A stretch of DNA of 64,000 bases from Spirosoma endbachense (GCF_010233585.1 NZ_CP045997.1:6499018-6563017); one strand, 5' to 3'; positions 1 through 8,523 are shown, counted from the stretch's first letter. The notes: a model not told the origin generated them from the sequence alone. Translations and numbers: made by a program.

Positions 1-1
1 A

Positions 2-118
2 GCAGCTTACACCAGTTATGAGTCGCTGACTCAGGCCGTCAAGGCTATCCTGGCTGAATTTGGCACCAAGTACACTATCCGATTTACTCAAAATCATTCT
101 ATAATTAATTCCGTCTGA
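2..118 (+). CDS. C-terminal end of an unidentified protein (5' truncated by window)
   Basis: An open frame runs from the left window edge to a TGA at 116-118 and encodes 38 residues. The tail has a helix-like stretch (LTQAVKAILAEFG) followed by a strand-like YTIRFTQ. The amino-acid balance looks like real coding sequence, but no family can be named from so little. The next gene starts 38 nt downstream on the same strand. Its function is unknown. Confidence 0.45.
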   Translation, partial: AAYTSYESLTQAVKAILAEFGTKYTIRFTQNHSIINSV

Positions 119-155
119 GTACTTAGTTAATTAAGTTTGTATAAAACAGGTTAGT

Positions 156-380
156 ATGGTTGATTTTCGGCAAATTATTACCATTGAGCCCGGAAAACGG
201 GGAGGTAAGCCCTGTATCCGGGGGATGCGGATTACTGTTGGCGATATACTGGGCTGGCTAGCGTCGGGAATGACAATAGATGAGATTATTAGCGACTTCC
301 CAGAGTTAACAAAAGACGATATTTATGCCGCGTTGGCGTTTGCAGCAGCGAAAGAGAATAAACTGCGTATAGCAGCATGA
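156..380 (+). CDS. DUF433 domain protein, probable antitoxin
   Basis: This is a 74-residue protein of the DUF433 (VapB-like antitoxin) family. The family core is visible: an ITIEPGKRGGKPCIRGMRITV segment at about residues 9-30, with the G-K-P-C-I-R-G-x-R-I signature, then a helix-turn-helix-like half (DILGWLASGMTIDEIISDFPELT) at 31-53. DUF433 proteins are commonly found as the upstream partner of a PIN-like DUF5615 protein. Here the stop overlaps the ATG of the downstream gene in an ATGA arrangement (377-380), so the two are translationally coupled. An antitoxin or DNA-binding role is inferred from family and context. Confidence 0.85.
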   Translation: MVDFRQIITIEPGKRGGKPCIRGMRITVGDILGWLASGMTIDEIISDFPELTKDDIYAALAFAAAKENKLRIAA

Positions 381-739
381 AACTTTTGCTGGATCAGAAT
401 ATTTCCTTCCGGGTTGCTAAAAAGCTCAAGAGCCATTTCGCTGTAGTTGAAGGCGTTCGCGAATGTGGACTGTACAACAAAGATGACCGGGCGATATGGG
501 ATTTTTGTCGTCAAAACGGCTACACAGTTGTAACGTTCGATGAAGATTTATTTGATTTAACAATCTTACACGGTCCTCCTCCTAAAATTGTATGGTTTCG
601 AACAGGCAATTTATCGAATGACCAGATCATAGAACTCCTCATTCGCTACAAAGCCACTATTGAGTTCTTTATTCAGGATAATAGCATGGAATTAGATGGC
701 TGTTTAGCTATTTACCAAAACGGTACTGTCCATTTGTAA
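377..739 (+). CDS. DUF5615 family PIN-like protein, probable toxin
   Basis: This 120-residue protein begins MKLLLDQNIS, the typical first strand of DUF5615/Mut7-C PIN-like nucleases, with the first acidic residue at D6. Further acidic residues lie in NKDDRAIWDFCRQ (about 37-49) and in VTFDEDLFDL (about 53-62). These are the expected positions of the PIN-like metal site. It overlaps the DUF433 gene by 4 nt, giving the usual antitoxin-toxin order of this pair. RNase activity is a family inference and has not been shown for most DUF5615 proteins. Confidence 0.85.
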   Translation: MKLLLDQNISFRVAKKLKSHFAVVEGVRECGLYNKDDRAIWDFCRQNGYTVVTFDEDLFDLTILHGPPPKIVWFRTGNLSNDQIIELLIRYKATIEFFIQDNSMELDGCLAIYQNGTVHL

Positions 740-752
740 CCCGTAACGATAT

Positions 753-1214
753 ATGCATCCCACCTTCGCTAAACTCAATTACAAATCCCAACCCGAAATT
801 ACGGTCATCAACGCTCCGGAAGAGTTTGCGACCGTTGTTGATACAATGCGGCCGTTCGGGGCCATCATTACTAATCCTGAGGAAATTCAGCAGGGTTGCT
901 TCATTATAGCCTTTGTGAAAACGCACCAGGAAGTTGATCAAATCAGCGCTCAGGTAGCGAACAAAATACAGGGTGATGGCCTGCTATGGTTCGCCTATCC
1001 GAAAGGCTCATCGAAAAAGTATACGTGCGATTTCAACCGGGACACCGGTTGGGCTGCATTGGGTGAACTCGGCTTTGAAAGCGTTCGGATGATAGCGATT
1101 GACAACGATTGGAGTGCATTACGTTTCCGCCGGGCCGAGTATATCAAAAAAATGACACGTCAGCCCAGCCGTGCCATGACCGATACCGGAAAGAGTAAAA
1201 CCTCTGACGAATAA
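753..1214 (+). CDS. DUF3052-like conserved protein
   Basis: A 153-residue soluble protein with no signal peptide or membrane segment. The middle and end (GLLWFAYPKGSSKK, about 97-110; DTGWAALGELGFESVRMIAIDNDWSALRFR, about 118-147) match the pattern of DUF3052-type proteins: a strand, a lysine-containing loop, then a W-x-A-L-G helix and a WSALRFR end. The last 20 residues are polar and probably disordered. It follows the DUF5615 gene by 13 nt and may be transcribed with it, but nothing in the sequence ties it to toxin-antitoxin function. The molecular role is unknown. Confidence 0.65.
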   Translation: MHPTFAKLNYKSQPEITVINAPEEFATVVDTMRPFGAIITNPEEIQQGCFIIAFVKTHQEVDQISAQVANKIQGDGLLWFAYPKGSSKKYTCDFNRDTGWAALGELGFESVRMIAIDNDWSALRFRRAEYIKKMTRQPSRAMTDTGKSKTSDE

Positions 1215-1303
1215 AGCACGTTGGCAGAGTCTTATTTTCTATCGATTCTGCTTTCAGCGAGTAGATAAGAAACCTGAAAGTCCAGTCTTCCTATAGTTGC
1301 TAT

Positions 1304-1332
1304 AGTCCCAAGAGCTACTGACCTTTGGGACT
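1304..1332 (+). terminator. Hairpin terminator upstream of xylA
   Basis: A perfect 8-bp inverted repeat (AGTCCCAA, 1304-1311, and TTGGGACT, 1325-1332) with a 13-nt loop is followed by TTATTTG. It lies 90 nt after the upstream gene and 25 nt before the xylA ATG. It most likely ends transcription of the DUF433/DUF5615/DUF3052-like unit. An operator role for xylA cannot be excluded. Confidence 0.5.
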
Positions 1333-1357
1333 TTATTTGTTTCAAAACCCTATAAGT

Positions 1358-2698
1358 ATGTCTGGTACAAAATTAACCCTTGGCGAAAAAACGTATTTCC
1401 CATTTCTGGAAAAACCAGTCCAGTACGAAGGTCGCGAATCCGACAATCCACTAGCCTTCAAATTTTACGACGCTAACCGGCCCATCCTCGGAACGCCGAT
1501 GAAGGATTTGTTCCGGTTTGCTACCGCCTACTGGCATACCTTCTGCGGAACTGGCGCTGATCCGTTCGGACCCGGCGTTAAACACTTTCCCTGGGATCAG
1601 AACGCGGATCGGCTCGCGGCTGCCCACGATAAAATGGATGCAGCCTTTGAGTTTATTACCAAAATCGGCATGGAATACTACTGTTTCCACGATGTCGATG
1701 TGGCTCCCGAAGGCAACTCCAATGCTGATTTCGAGAAGAACTTCCGCGCCATTGTCGATTATGCCAAACAGAAACAAGCCGCTAGTGGTGTTAAACTGCT
1801 CTGGGGTACTGCCAATCTGTTCTCTCACGAACGCTACATGAATGGTGCTTCTACCAATCCAGACTTCCATGTACTGGCGCACGGAGGCTGGCAGGTGAAG
1901 AACGCTATCGACGCAACGATTGAGCTAGGTGGCCGGGGTTACACGTTCTGGGGTGGTCGTGAAGGCTACATGTCCCTGCTCAATACCAATATGAAGCGGG
2001 AACAGGAGCACCTGGGTAAGTTCCTGCAAATCAGCCGGGACTATGCCCGTAAGCAGGGTTTCAAAGGCGCTTTCTACATCGAGCCAAAACCGATGGAGCC
2101 TACGAAACACCAGTATGACTTTGATGCAGCTACGGTAGTAGGCTTTTTGAACCGTTTTGGCCTGCAGGATGATTTTGAGTTGAACATCGAGACAAACCAT
2201 GCCACTTTAGCCAGTCATACCTTCGCGCACGAGTTGCAGGTAGCTGCCGACAACAACATGCTCGGATCGCTCGATGCCAACCGGGGCGACTACCAGAATG
2301 GCTGGGATACTGACCAGTTTCCGGTGGATGTTTATGAATTGACCGAAGCCATGCTGGTGATTCTGGAAGCAGGTGGTTTAAAATCAGGTGGCGTAAATTT
2401 TGACGCCAAGACACGCCGAAATTCGACGGATCTGGAGGATATTTTTATTGCTCACATTGGCGGTATGGACACGTTTGCCCGTGCAGCCATTGCCGCCGAA
2501 GCCATTCTGGGCAAGTCAAAATACAAGCAGTTGCGGGCCGATCGGTACGCAAGCTATGACAGCGGTGAGGGCGCTCGTTTTGAAAAGGGCGAGCTGACTC
2601 TGGACGACCTGCGGGCGTATGCCTTAGCTAATGGCGAGCCTAAACAGCTCAGCGGCAAGCAGGAGCTATACGAAATGATTCTTAATCAGTATATTTAA
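1358..2698 (+). CDS. xylA: Xylose isomerase
   Basis: A 446-residue D-xylose isomerase that interconverts D-xylose and D-xylulose in the cytoplasm. Family signatures are plain: [13 protein letters not shown] carries the catalytic His, [14 protein letters not shown] and [16 protein letters not shown] carry metal ligands, and [16 protein letters not shown] and [17 protein letters not shown] complete the metal sites. The length fits the class II (about 440 residue) enzymes. I place the start at the ATG at 1358 ([14 protein letters not shown]). An in-frame TTG at 1325 lies inside the hairpin upstream and would add 11 unlikely residues. No xylulokinase or xylose transporter gene is seen nearby. Confidence 0.97.
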   Translation: MSGTKLTLGEKTYFPFLEKPVQYEGRESDNPLAFKFYDANRPILGTPMKDLFRFATAYWHTFCGTGADPFGPGVKHFPWDQNADRLAAAHDKMDAAFEFITKIGMEYYCFHDVDVAPEGNSNADFEKNFRAIVDYAKQKQAASGVKLLWGTANLFSHERYMNGASTNPDFHVLAHGGWQVKNAIDATIELGGRGYTFWGGREGYMSLLNTNMKREQEHLGKFLQISRDYARKQGFKGAFYIEPKPMEPTKHQYDFDAATVVGFLNRFGLQDDFELNIETNHATLASHTFAHELQVAADNNMLGSLDANRGDYQNGWDTDQFPVDVYELTEAMLVILEAGGLKSGGVNFDAKTRRNSTDLEDIFIAHIGGMDTFARAAIAAEAILGKSKYKQLRADRYASYDSGEGARFEKGELTLDDLRAYALANGEPKQLSGKQELYEMILNQYI

Positions 2699-2712
2699 CC
2701 AGGTTTTAGAAT

Positions 2713-2745
2713 AGCTGTGCCACGGTTTGGAACCGTGGCACAGCT
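2713..2745. repeat. Perfect 15-bp palindrome (3-nt loop) after xylA
   Basis: The arms at 2713-2727 and 2731-2745 are perfectly complementary and separated by TGG. There is no T-run after either arm, so it is not a classical intrinsic terminator. It may act as a 3' stabilising hairpin for xylA mRNA or be a dispersed REP-like element. Confidence 0.6.
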
Positions 2746-2778
2746 CATGACTGACATTATGACTCTACCTTTCATCTT

Positions 2779-3234
2779 ATGAAAATTGTACTGCTACTTC
2801 TGATAACCCTTGCTTTTTGCCCAGCCATTGCCCAAACATCCAGTACTGATGAAGCGGCTGTTCGGGCTTCTGTCAATCAATTGTTCGAGGGTATGAAAAA
2901 AGCCGACTCGACAATGATAAAGCTCATCTTTACACCGGGTGCCCGCTTACAAACGGTTGTTAATAAGCAAGGTGAAGTATCCGTACAGGACGATGCTATT
3001 GGTAAATTTATATCATCCGTCGGGAAGGCGAAGCCCGGTGCTCTCGACGAGCGGCTATCCGGCATGGATATCAAAATTGATGGTGAACTGGCCACCGCCT
3101 GGACGCCCTACTCGTTTTACTACAATGGGCAGCAAAGTCACTGCGGAGTCAATGCGTTTACACTGGTAAAAATGGCAGGCATCTGGAAAATTCAGAATAT
3201 TATTGACACCCGAAGAAAGCAGGGCTGTCCATAG
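2779..3234 (+). CDS. Secreted NTF2-like (SnoaL/DUF4440-type) protein
   Basis: A 151-residue protein with a signal peptide (MKIVLLLLITLAFCPAIAQ, cleavage after AIA-Q at about 18). The mature part follows the cone-shaped NTF2-like fold pattern: helix DEAAVRASVNQLFEGMKKAD, a FTPGARLQTVV strand, then a C-terminal sheet ending TLVKMAGIWKIQNIIDTRRK, characteristic of the nuclear transport factor 2 superfamily. It is probably periplasmic. These proteins bind small molecules or act as simple isomerases or hydrolases, and no substrate can be assigned. It stands alone between xylA and a convergent gene. Confidence 0.75.
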   Translation: MKIVLLLLITLAFCPAIAQTSSTDEAAVRASVNQLFEGMKKADSTMIKLIFTPGARLQTVVNKQGEVSVQDDAIGKFISSVGKAKPGALDERLSGMDIKIDGELATAWTPYSFYYNGQQSHCGVNAFTLVKMAGIWKIQNIIDTRRKQGCP

Positions 3235-3252
3235 ACCAGGTTCAAAGCGAGT

Positions 3253-4068
3253 CTACAGCTGCCAGTTGGGTTTTCGTTTTTCCAGAAAAGCAGCCATTCC
3301 TTCTCTGGCATCGGGCGTCTGCTGAAGCTGCTGGAATTGTTCGTACAGATAGGCCTGCTGTTCATTTGACGGCAGGTTTTTTAGTTGCTGATAGGCCCGC
3401 AGCCCAAACTGCATAGCCGTTGGAGAGAATTGCATCAGTTCATCCGTCAGATCTTTAATTGCAGCGTCCAAACTGGTGAATGGCACTACGCGAGTTACCA
3501 GACCCAACGCCTGCGCATCCGTAGCCGACAGTGTTCTGGCTCGTAAACACAAATCGATAGCCGTTCGGGCAGGTATAATCTCAAGCAGAACAGCCAGTAC
3601 CTGAAATGGAAATAATCCGCGTTTTACCTCCGGCAAACTAAACGTAACCGACTCAGCCGCAATCGCGTACGTACTACCTCCTACGAGCAAAAAACCACCC
3701 GCATAAACCGGTCCCTGTATGCAGGCAATGCATGGCTTGTACAGGTCGGCCAGTAGCTCCCCTAACCGAATCGGCCCCGACGGTTCAGGAACGGTAGTCT
3801 CTTCCAGCTCTCCCACCGATAACGATTTCAGATCCATACCGGCGCAAAACGTGTCGCCCGCTGCCGCCAGAACAACTTGCCAAACCGATGTATTATAATG
3901 GGCATGGGTAAGCGCAAAAGCCAGTTCGTTCAGCATAACCGGGTTCAGGGCATTCTTCTTTTCGGGCCGGTTAAGTGTTATCGTCAGCACATGGTCGTCG
4001 AGCGATGTCAGCAGATAACGAAAGCCGTTGGTAGGTAGCTGAGCGGTTTGATCGGCGGTGTAAAACAT
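3253..4068 (-). CDS. Enoyl-CoA hydratase/isomerase (crotonase) family protein
   Basis: A 271-residue crotonase-fold protein. It has LNRPEKKNAL (about 32-41), the oxyanion-hole segment GDTFCAGMDL (71-80), a second oxyanion region IQGPVYAGGFLL (117-128) and LPEVKRGLFP (145-154). The later catalytic Glu (E147) is present. The position of the first catalytic Glu of hydratases (GGGCE in typical members) appears to be Leu127, so simple enoyl-CoA hydration is doubtful and isomerase, hydrolase or lyase chemistry is possible. It is separated from the neighbouring minus-strand radical SAM gene by about 140 nt. The substrate is unknown. Confidence 0.85.
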   Translation of the reverse strand: MFYTADQTAQLPTNGFRYLLTSLDDHVLTITLNRPEKKNALNPVMLNELAFALTHAHYNTSVWQVVLAAAGDTFCAGMDLKSLSVGELEETTVPEPSGPIRLGELLADLYKPCIACIQGPVYAGGFLLVGGSTYAIAAESVTFSLPEVKRGLFPFQVLAVLLEIIPARTAIDLCLRARTLSATDAQALGLVTRVVPFTSLDAAIKDLTDELMQFSPTAMQFGLRAYQQLKNLPSNEQQAYLYEQFQQLQQTPDAREGMAAFLEKRKPNWQL

Positions 4069-4080
4069 GGGCGAAAAGTA

Positions 4081-4215
4081 GTGAATTACCGTTTACGATT
4101 TTATGCCTGTTACTTAGCCATTGGAATGGGGGTCTTGCCCGGATTTTATCTACTGCGAGCCGACGTTGATGGGCGATCCAGGATCCGAAAGATCCTGAAA
4201 AAACAACTAGACTAA
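4081..4215 (+). CDS. Candidate small basic membrane-associated protein (44 aa)
   Basis: A GTG-initiated frame of 44 residues fills the gap between two minus-strand genes and ends 9 nt inside the 3' end of the radical SAM gene. Its translation is N-terminally amphipathic, with an aromatic/aliphatic stretch FYACYLAIGMGVLPGFYLL (residues 7-25), and ends in a very basic tail (RSRIRKILKKQLD, 32-44). The balanced composition and the membrane-segment-plus-basic-tail design favour a real gene. There is no clear ribosome binding site and I do not recognise the family. Confidence 0.35.
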   Translation: MNYRLRFYACYLAIGMGVLPGFYLLRADVDGRSRIRKILKKQLD

Positions 4216-5184
4216 CTGTTTCCAGGTCCCTTTTACCCAATTGTATTTGAGTGTACTGGGCAAAGCCTTCCACCAGTATTTATTCATCTCGACGGCAAAT
4301 GACGGCTGCATATAGCAGTTGATCACACAACCCTCACAACCAGGCAACCGGCCTTCCAGCGCTACTAACTTCTGAACTTCCTCGGAACGGTAAAGGTCAT
4401 GCAAACGACCATCGATGGCGAAGTCTTTCAGGCCTAAGTGATAACAGGGCAGCACTAATTTATTTTCAGGAGAAATAACGATCGTCGTGCTGGCCGCTTT
4501 ACAAATTGGGTCATCAATGTGGTTGCCCCCATCGAGCCGAAGCTGGATAAACGCTTCATTGAGGTAAACGTTCTTCTGTTTGCCCCACCACGATAACTCG
4601 CTCAGCGCCTGATCAGACAAACGGGCACCAGTCTCAACGGTATTATACTCAAAAACAGGATTCAGGATCAGTACCAGCTTGTTAGGCAGGCAAATTTCCT
4701 CGTGCATCTGCCTGATTTGCTGAATGTTTCGATCAAATACCGTAAACAGAATATCAGGTCGTTCACCCAGTTGACGGGCCAGCGCAATCGATTCCATCAC
4801 CTTGTCGAAACACCGCACTCCCCGCGACTGATCGTGCTCTTCAGCCACGGGAGAATCGAGCGAGAAATGGAGCATATCGACCAAGCCCCGCAACCGTTCG
4901 GCATATTTTGGATACAGGAGTGCGTTGGTCGTTACGGTTGTGATGAAACCAAGCTGCTTCGCTTCCTGGAGTAGTTCGGGTAACTGGCGGTGTAGCAAAG
5001 GTTCGCCACCCGTAAAATCAACTACCCGAACGCCCAGTTTCTTCAGATCACGCAGATTGTCACGTGCATTCTCCAGTGTAACGTAAGGCGAAGGCCGCTC
5101 CCAGATATCACAAAAACTACATGTGGCGTTACAGCGGTACGTCACATAGTAGTTACACAAAACCGGATGGGAGACTAGGCGCAT
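4207..5184 (-). CDS. Radical SAM protein with SPASM-like C-terminal Cys cluster
   Basis: A 325-residue radical S-adenosylmethionine enzyme. The 4Fe-4S site is C18-N-A-T-C22-S-F-C25 (CX3CX2C), followed by the DFTGGEPLLH SAM-binding motif (about 57-66) and the TTVTTNA strand. The C-terminal part has further cysteines (PICKAAS, LPCYHLG, PGCEGCVINCY) typical of an auxiliary cluster as in SPASM/Twitch enzymes. A GTG 27 nt upstream at 5211 is also in frame but sits inside a hairpin behind accD, so the ATG at 5184 is preferred. No precursor peptide or pathway gene lies next to it, so the substrate is unknown. Confidence 0.88.
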   Translation of the reverse strand: MRLVSHPVLCNYYVTYRCNATCSFCDIWERPSPYVTLENARDNLRDLKKLGVRVVDFTGGEPLLHRQLPELLQEAKQLGFITTVTTNALLYPKYAERLRGLVDMLHFSLDSPVAEEHDQSRGVRCFDKVMESIALARQLGERPDILFTVFDRNIQQIRQMHEEICLPNKLVLILNPVFEYNTVETGARLSDQALSELSWWGKQKNVYLNEAFIQLRLDGGNHIDDPICKAASTTIVISPENKLVLPCYHLGLKDFAIDGRLHDLYRSEEVQKLVALEGRLPGCEGCVINCYMQPSFAVEMNKYWWKALPSTLKYNWVKGTWKQLV

Positions 5185-5190
5185 AAGCAG

Positions 5191-5240
5191 AGAGCGAGGA
5201 ACATGGGGCACGGGGCGGAATAACTCGGTCTGCCCCGTGC
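5191..5240 (-). terminator. Bulged hairpin between accD and the radical SAM gene
   Basis: AGAGCGAGGA (5191-5200) pairs with TCCTCGCTCT (5231-5240), and an inner GCACGGGG pairs with CCCCGTGC, leaving a 7-nt bulge on the left arm. It begins 14 nt after the accD stop in the transcribed direction. It probably ends or attenuates the accD transcript. There is no strong T-run. Confidence 0.45.
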
Positions 5241-5253
5241 TCCTCGCTCTACG

Positions 5254-6096
5254 CTATTGAAGCATTCTGAACAGGTTCGTCAATTTATCTTTCAAATCTT
5301 TCCGATCAACGATAAAATCGAGAAAGCCATGATCCAGAACAAATTCGGCGCTTTGGAAACCTTTGGGCAAATCTTTACCAATGGTTTCGCGAATAACGCG
5401 GGGACCGGCAAAACCAATCAACGCTTCTGGCTCGGCAATATTAAAATCGCCAAGCATCGCATAGGACGCAGTCACTCCACCCGTTGTAGGATCAGTTAGT
5501 AGCGATACGTAAGGTATTTTAGCTTCCGATAACAGGGCTAGTTTTGCTGAGGTCTTGGCCATTTGCATGAGCGAAAAACCAGCTTCCATCATCCTTGCAC
5601 CACCCGATCGGGATATCATCAGGAAAGGTGTCTTATTTTTAATGGCATAATCGATGGCACGGGCAATTTTTTCGCCAACGACCGATCCCATCGAACCGCC
5701 AATAAAGTTAAAATCCATAACCGCCATCGTTACCGTAGTACCATTCATTAGGCCATAGGCCGTTCGAACAGCATCTTTCAGTCCGGTTTTGGCGATCGTT
5801 GACTTTACCCGATCCGGATAGGCTTTTGTATCGACAAATTTCAGTGGATCGGCAGACGTCATGTTTGCATCGAGTTCGGTGAATTCGTTATCATCGAACA
5901 GGATAGAAAAATAGGCCTCTGAGCCAATTTTTTCGTGATAATTACAATGAACACAGGTGTAGGCATTGAGCTTATGCTCACGTGTATGCATTGCTTTTTT
6001 GCAGTTTGGGCATTGATACCACAGACCGTCGGGAGCCTCCCGTTTCATTTCGGTCGGGGTTTGAATACCCTTATCTTTTCGGACGAACCAAGACAT
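5254..6096 (-). CDS. accD: Acetyl-CoA carboxylase carboxyltransferase subunit beta
   Basis: A 280-residue beta subunit of the carboxyltransferase that makes malonyl-CoA for fatty acid synthesis in the cytoplasm. It has the N-terminal four-Cys zinc ribbon (C29, C32, C48, C51) and the crotonase-like core: [40 protein letters not shown] and [16 protein letters not shown]. The end ([22 protein letters not shown]) is typical. The length is standard. It is not next to accA or accBC in this window. It is transcribed leftwards toward the radical SAM gene. Confidence 0.97.
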   Translation of the reverse strand: MSWFVRKDKGIQTPTEMKREAPDGLWYQCPNCKKAMHTREHKLNAYTCVHCNYHEKIGSEAYFSILFDDNEFTELDANMTSADPLKFVDTKAYPDRVKSTIAKTGLKDAVRTAYGLMNGTTVTMAVMDFNFIGGSMGSVVGEKIARAIDYAIKNKTPFLMISRSGGARMMEAGFSLMQMAKTSAKLALLSEAKIPYVSLLTDPTTGGVTASYAMLGDFNIAEPEALIGFAGPRVIRETIGKDLPKGFQSAEFVLDHGFLDFIVDRKDLKDKLTNLFRMLQ

Positions 6097-6200
6097 AGTC
6101 TAAGTTTACAGTTGATAGCCTGCTGTCAGACAGGCCGGTTTTTAGTTGACAGTGCCAATATGGGGCGTAAAGATACGAAGACCATTGGCCAATCTCCCAT

Positions 6201-6899
6201 CTATAGTGTCAGATAATACTTTCGTCGAGCTGGTTCAAATTTTTCGATGGCATAGCGTAGCGCCGTACGAGGCATTTGGTGGATATGATCATGCAAAAAT
6301 TCCTCAAGTGCATCCACGTTACGCTTACCAATTTCACGAAGCATCCAGCCCACTGCTTTGTGAATCAGATCGTGTTTATGGGTCAGTAAGGCCTCCGAAA
6401 TAGCGAATGTGTCGGCAAATTGACCTGCCCGAATGAAAGCCATTGTCGAAACAATAGCAATCCGCTGGCTCCACAAATGATCTTCCTGAGCCAGTTCATA
6501 CAATACAGACCGATCATTCTGGAGCAAGGGCCGACCAACAAGATGCGGGCAAGTGACATCAACCAGATCCCAGTTGTTGATGTAACGTCGATTCGCTACA
6601 TATCGATCCATTAGGGCCTCCCGTTCTATCGAACTTGTTTTTCTAGCCTGATAAACCCAGATCAAGAGCCCAGTCATTCGCATTTCGTGAAACGGTTCAC
6701 GGAGTAATTGTTCCACATCCTCCATTGGAAGACGCAGGTATTGTTTGGCTATACTGTGTTGCTGCGGCATGGAAAGCCCCAGAAATTGATCACCTTCTCC
6801 ATATTGACCGGGCTTTGTTTTAAAAAACCAGGCTGAAACTTTGGCCCGTTCAGGGTCAGCATGGGCCAGTAAGTTAGTTTTTACGTCCCTATAGGTCAC
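6201..6899 (-). CDS. DNA alkylation repair protein (AlkD-like HEAT-repeat glycosylase)
   Basis: A 232-residue all-helical protein of the AlkC/AlkD HEAT-like repeat family, which excises cationic alkylated bases such as 3-methyladenine and 7-methylguanine. The active-site region INNWDLVDVTCPHLVG (about 107-122) supplies W110 and D114, and HLWSQRIAIVSTMAFIR (141-157) supplies R146, matching the Trp/Asp/Arg set of AlkD. The conserved end KAVGWMLREIGKR...MPRTALRYAIEKF is present. It lies downstream of the ftsZ terminator and is probably transcribed separately from the division genes. Confidence 0.92.
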   Translation of the reverse strand: MTYRDVKTNLLAHADPERAKVSAWFFKTKPGQYGEGDQFLGLSMPQQHSIAKQYLRLPMEDVEQLLREPFHEMRMTGLLIWVYQARKTSSIEREALMDRYVANRRYINNWDLVDVTCPHLVGRPLLQNDRSVLYELAQEDHLWSQRIAIVSTMAFIRAGQFADTFAISEALLTHKHDLIHKAVGWMLREIGKRNVDALEEFLHDHIHQMPRTALRYAIEKFEPARRKYYLTL

Positions 6900-6936
6900 A
6901 GATTGTCTTACGCTGTCTTGATCAAGTATAGCAAAG

Positions 6937-6967
6937 AAAAAGGGCTTCCACCAGGAAAGCCCTTTTT
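6937..6967 (-). terminator. Terminator of ftsZ / dcw downstream block
   Basis: A stem of AAAAAGGGCTT-CC (6937-6949) and GG-AAAGCCCTTTTT (6954-6967) has a 4-nt loop and one bulged A. The T-run on the minus strand (complement of the A5 at 6937-6941) follows the stem when read leftwards. It starts 19 nt after the ftsZ stop. Confidence 0.85.
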
Positions 6968-6985
6968 GTATAAAGATAAAGTTGC

Positions 6986-8437
6986 TTAATCATTCAACTT
7001 CGAGCGCACGAATTCATTTTCGGGCAACATAGGCGTTGAGTAAAGCACTGTTTTGTTTCGTTCGAACGCGGGCCGATCAAGATCAGAAGCCGAATACTGC
7101 CCTTTCACAAACGCGTCAATCGTGCGTTTAATCAGGTCAGCATCGTCATGCCGTTCTTCGTCATCCATAACCAGCGTACCCCCATTGTCATCATGGGTTG
7201 GCCGGAAACCATTTATCTGTTCAGGGCGAACGATAGTTGCCCCATTGAGCCCTGTAGGCGTCAATTGACGTTCATCAACTTTCGTGGTAATACCTATCGG
7301 TTCGGGTGTAGTCTCCTCTGGTTCGCTCTCAACAGGCACTAATTCGTCTGCTGGCAACTCCTGATGCAGAACGTCGACAAGGGTTGTGTCGGGCTCCGAT
7401 ACTTCTTCGACTTCAGGCTGTTGCTCGGCTTCAGGACTCGTTGGGCCTTTAAGCTGCTCCATCAGCGCATTCGTACTATCGAAACCAGCCGCAATAATTG
7501 TTACCCGCAAACTATCGCCAAGATTTTTATCCGTAATAGCGCCAAACTTAAACATTCGGGCTTCGGCCTGAATCTTTTTAGCAACATGTTCTGAAATAGC
7601 CATTTGCTCTTTCAGCTTCATGGCATGTTCCCGGCTCGACGAAATTGTAAGCAGAATACGCTTCGCTCCGCGAATGTCGTGGTCATTGAGCAAGGGAGAA
7701 TTTAAGGCTGCTTCAATAGCATTGAGCGCCCGATCTTCGCCACCTGCTTCAGCAGACCCCATCACCGACTGACCGGCTCCTTCAAGGACTTTCTTGACAT
7801 CGGCAAAATCTGCGTTGATATCACCCTGTGTTGTGATGATTTCAGCGATACTTTTCACCGCATTAGCCAATACATCATCAGCATGGGCGTAGGCATCCGT
7901 CCAGGTAAGTTCGCTATACAATTCAGCCAGCTTATCATTCAGAACAACCAGCACGGTATCACAACTTTTCTTGAGTTTCTCAATACCTTCACGAGCCTGC
8001 TCCTTCTTGTCTGTGCCTTCAAAGTAGTATGGAGCGGTTACAACGGCTACTGTTAACAAGCCCATTTCGCGGGCCACTTCGGCCACAACGGGAGCCGCAC
8101 CCGTACCCGTACCACCACCCATACCCGCCGTGATGAACACCATCTTGGTAGGCGGAGCCAGCAGGTTTCGAATTTCTTCGATACTAGCACGAGCAGCATC
8201 TTCACCAGCCTTAGCCTCCGTTCCCGCGCCCAGCCCATCGCCCAGTTGTAACTTGGTTGGCACAGGGTTGCTCATAAGCGCCTGCCGGTCCGTGTTACAA
8301 ACAGCAAAGTTTACATCCTTCATTTCCAGGTTGTACATGTGCTTGACGGCATTACCTCCCATGCCTCCTACGCCCACAACCTTGATTATTGTTGGATTAT
8401 CGTCTGGTATTTCGAATCTATAGCCCTGACTAAGCAT
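6986..8437 (-). CDS. ftsZ: Cell division protein FtsZ
   Basis: A 483-residue tubulin-like GTPase that forms the Z ring. The GTP-binding signature AGMGGGTGTGAAP is at 104-116, the N-terminal GGMGGNA at 24-30, and the T7 loop with catalytic acids NADFADV at 208-214. A long acidic, Pro/Glu-rich linker (about 335-445) leads to a short conserved peptide DLDRPAFERN (452-461) that resembles the FtsA-binding C-terminal motif. Unusually, about 22 further residues follow it. It is the last gene of murD-ftsW-murG-murC-ftsQ-ftsA-ftsZ, 86 nt after ftsA, and is followed by a strong terminator. Confidence 0.97.
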   Translation of the reverse strand: MLSQGYRFEIPDDNPTIIKVVGVGGMGGNAVKHMYNLEMKDVNFAVCNTDRQALMSNPVPTKLQLGDGLGAGTEAKAGEDAARASIEEIRNLLAPPTKMVFITAGMGGGTGTGAAPVVAEVAREMGLLTVAVVTAPYYFEGTDKKEQAREGIEKLKKSCDTVLVVLNDKLAELYSELTWTDAYAHADDVLANAVKSIAEIITTQGDINADFADVKKVLEGAGQSVMGSAEAGGEDRALNAIEAALNSPLLNDHDIRGAKRILLTISSSREHAMKLKEQMAISEHVAKKIQAEARMFKFGAITDKNLGDSLRVTIIAAGFDSTNALMEQLKGPTSPEAEQQPEVEEVSEPDTTLVDVLHQELPADELVPVESEPEETTPEPIGITTKVDERQLTPTGLNGATIVRPEQINGFRPTHDDNGGTLVMDDEERHDDADLIKRTIDAFVKGQYSASDLDRPAFERNKTVLYSTPMLPENEFVRSKLND

Positions 8438-8523
8438 CTTATTCGGTGGTGTCTTTTTGTGTAAATTAACAAAACTGCCTGTATACGATTAAACCGGCCT
8501 GACACCGGTTAAGCCCTAACCCG

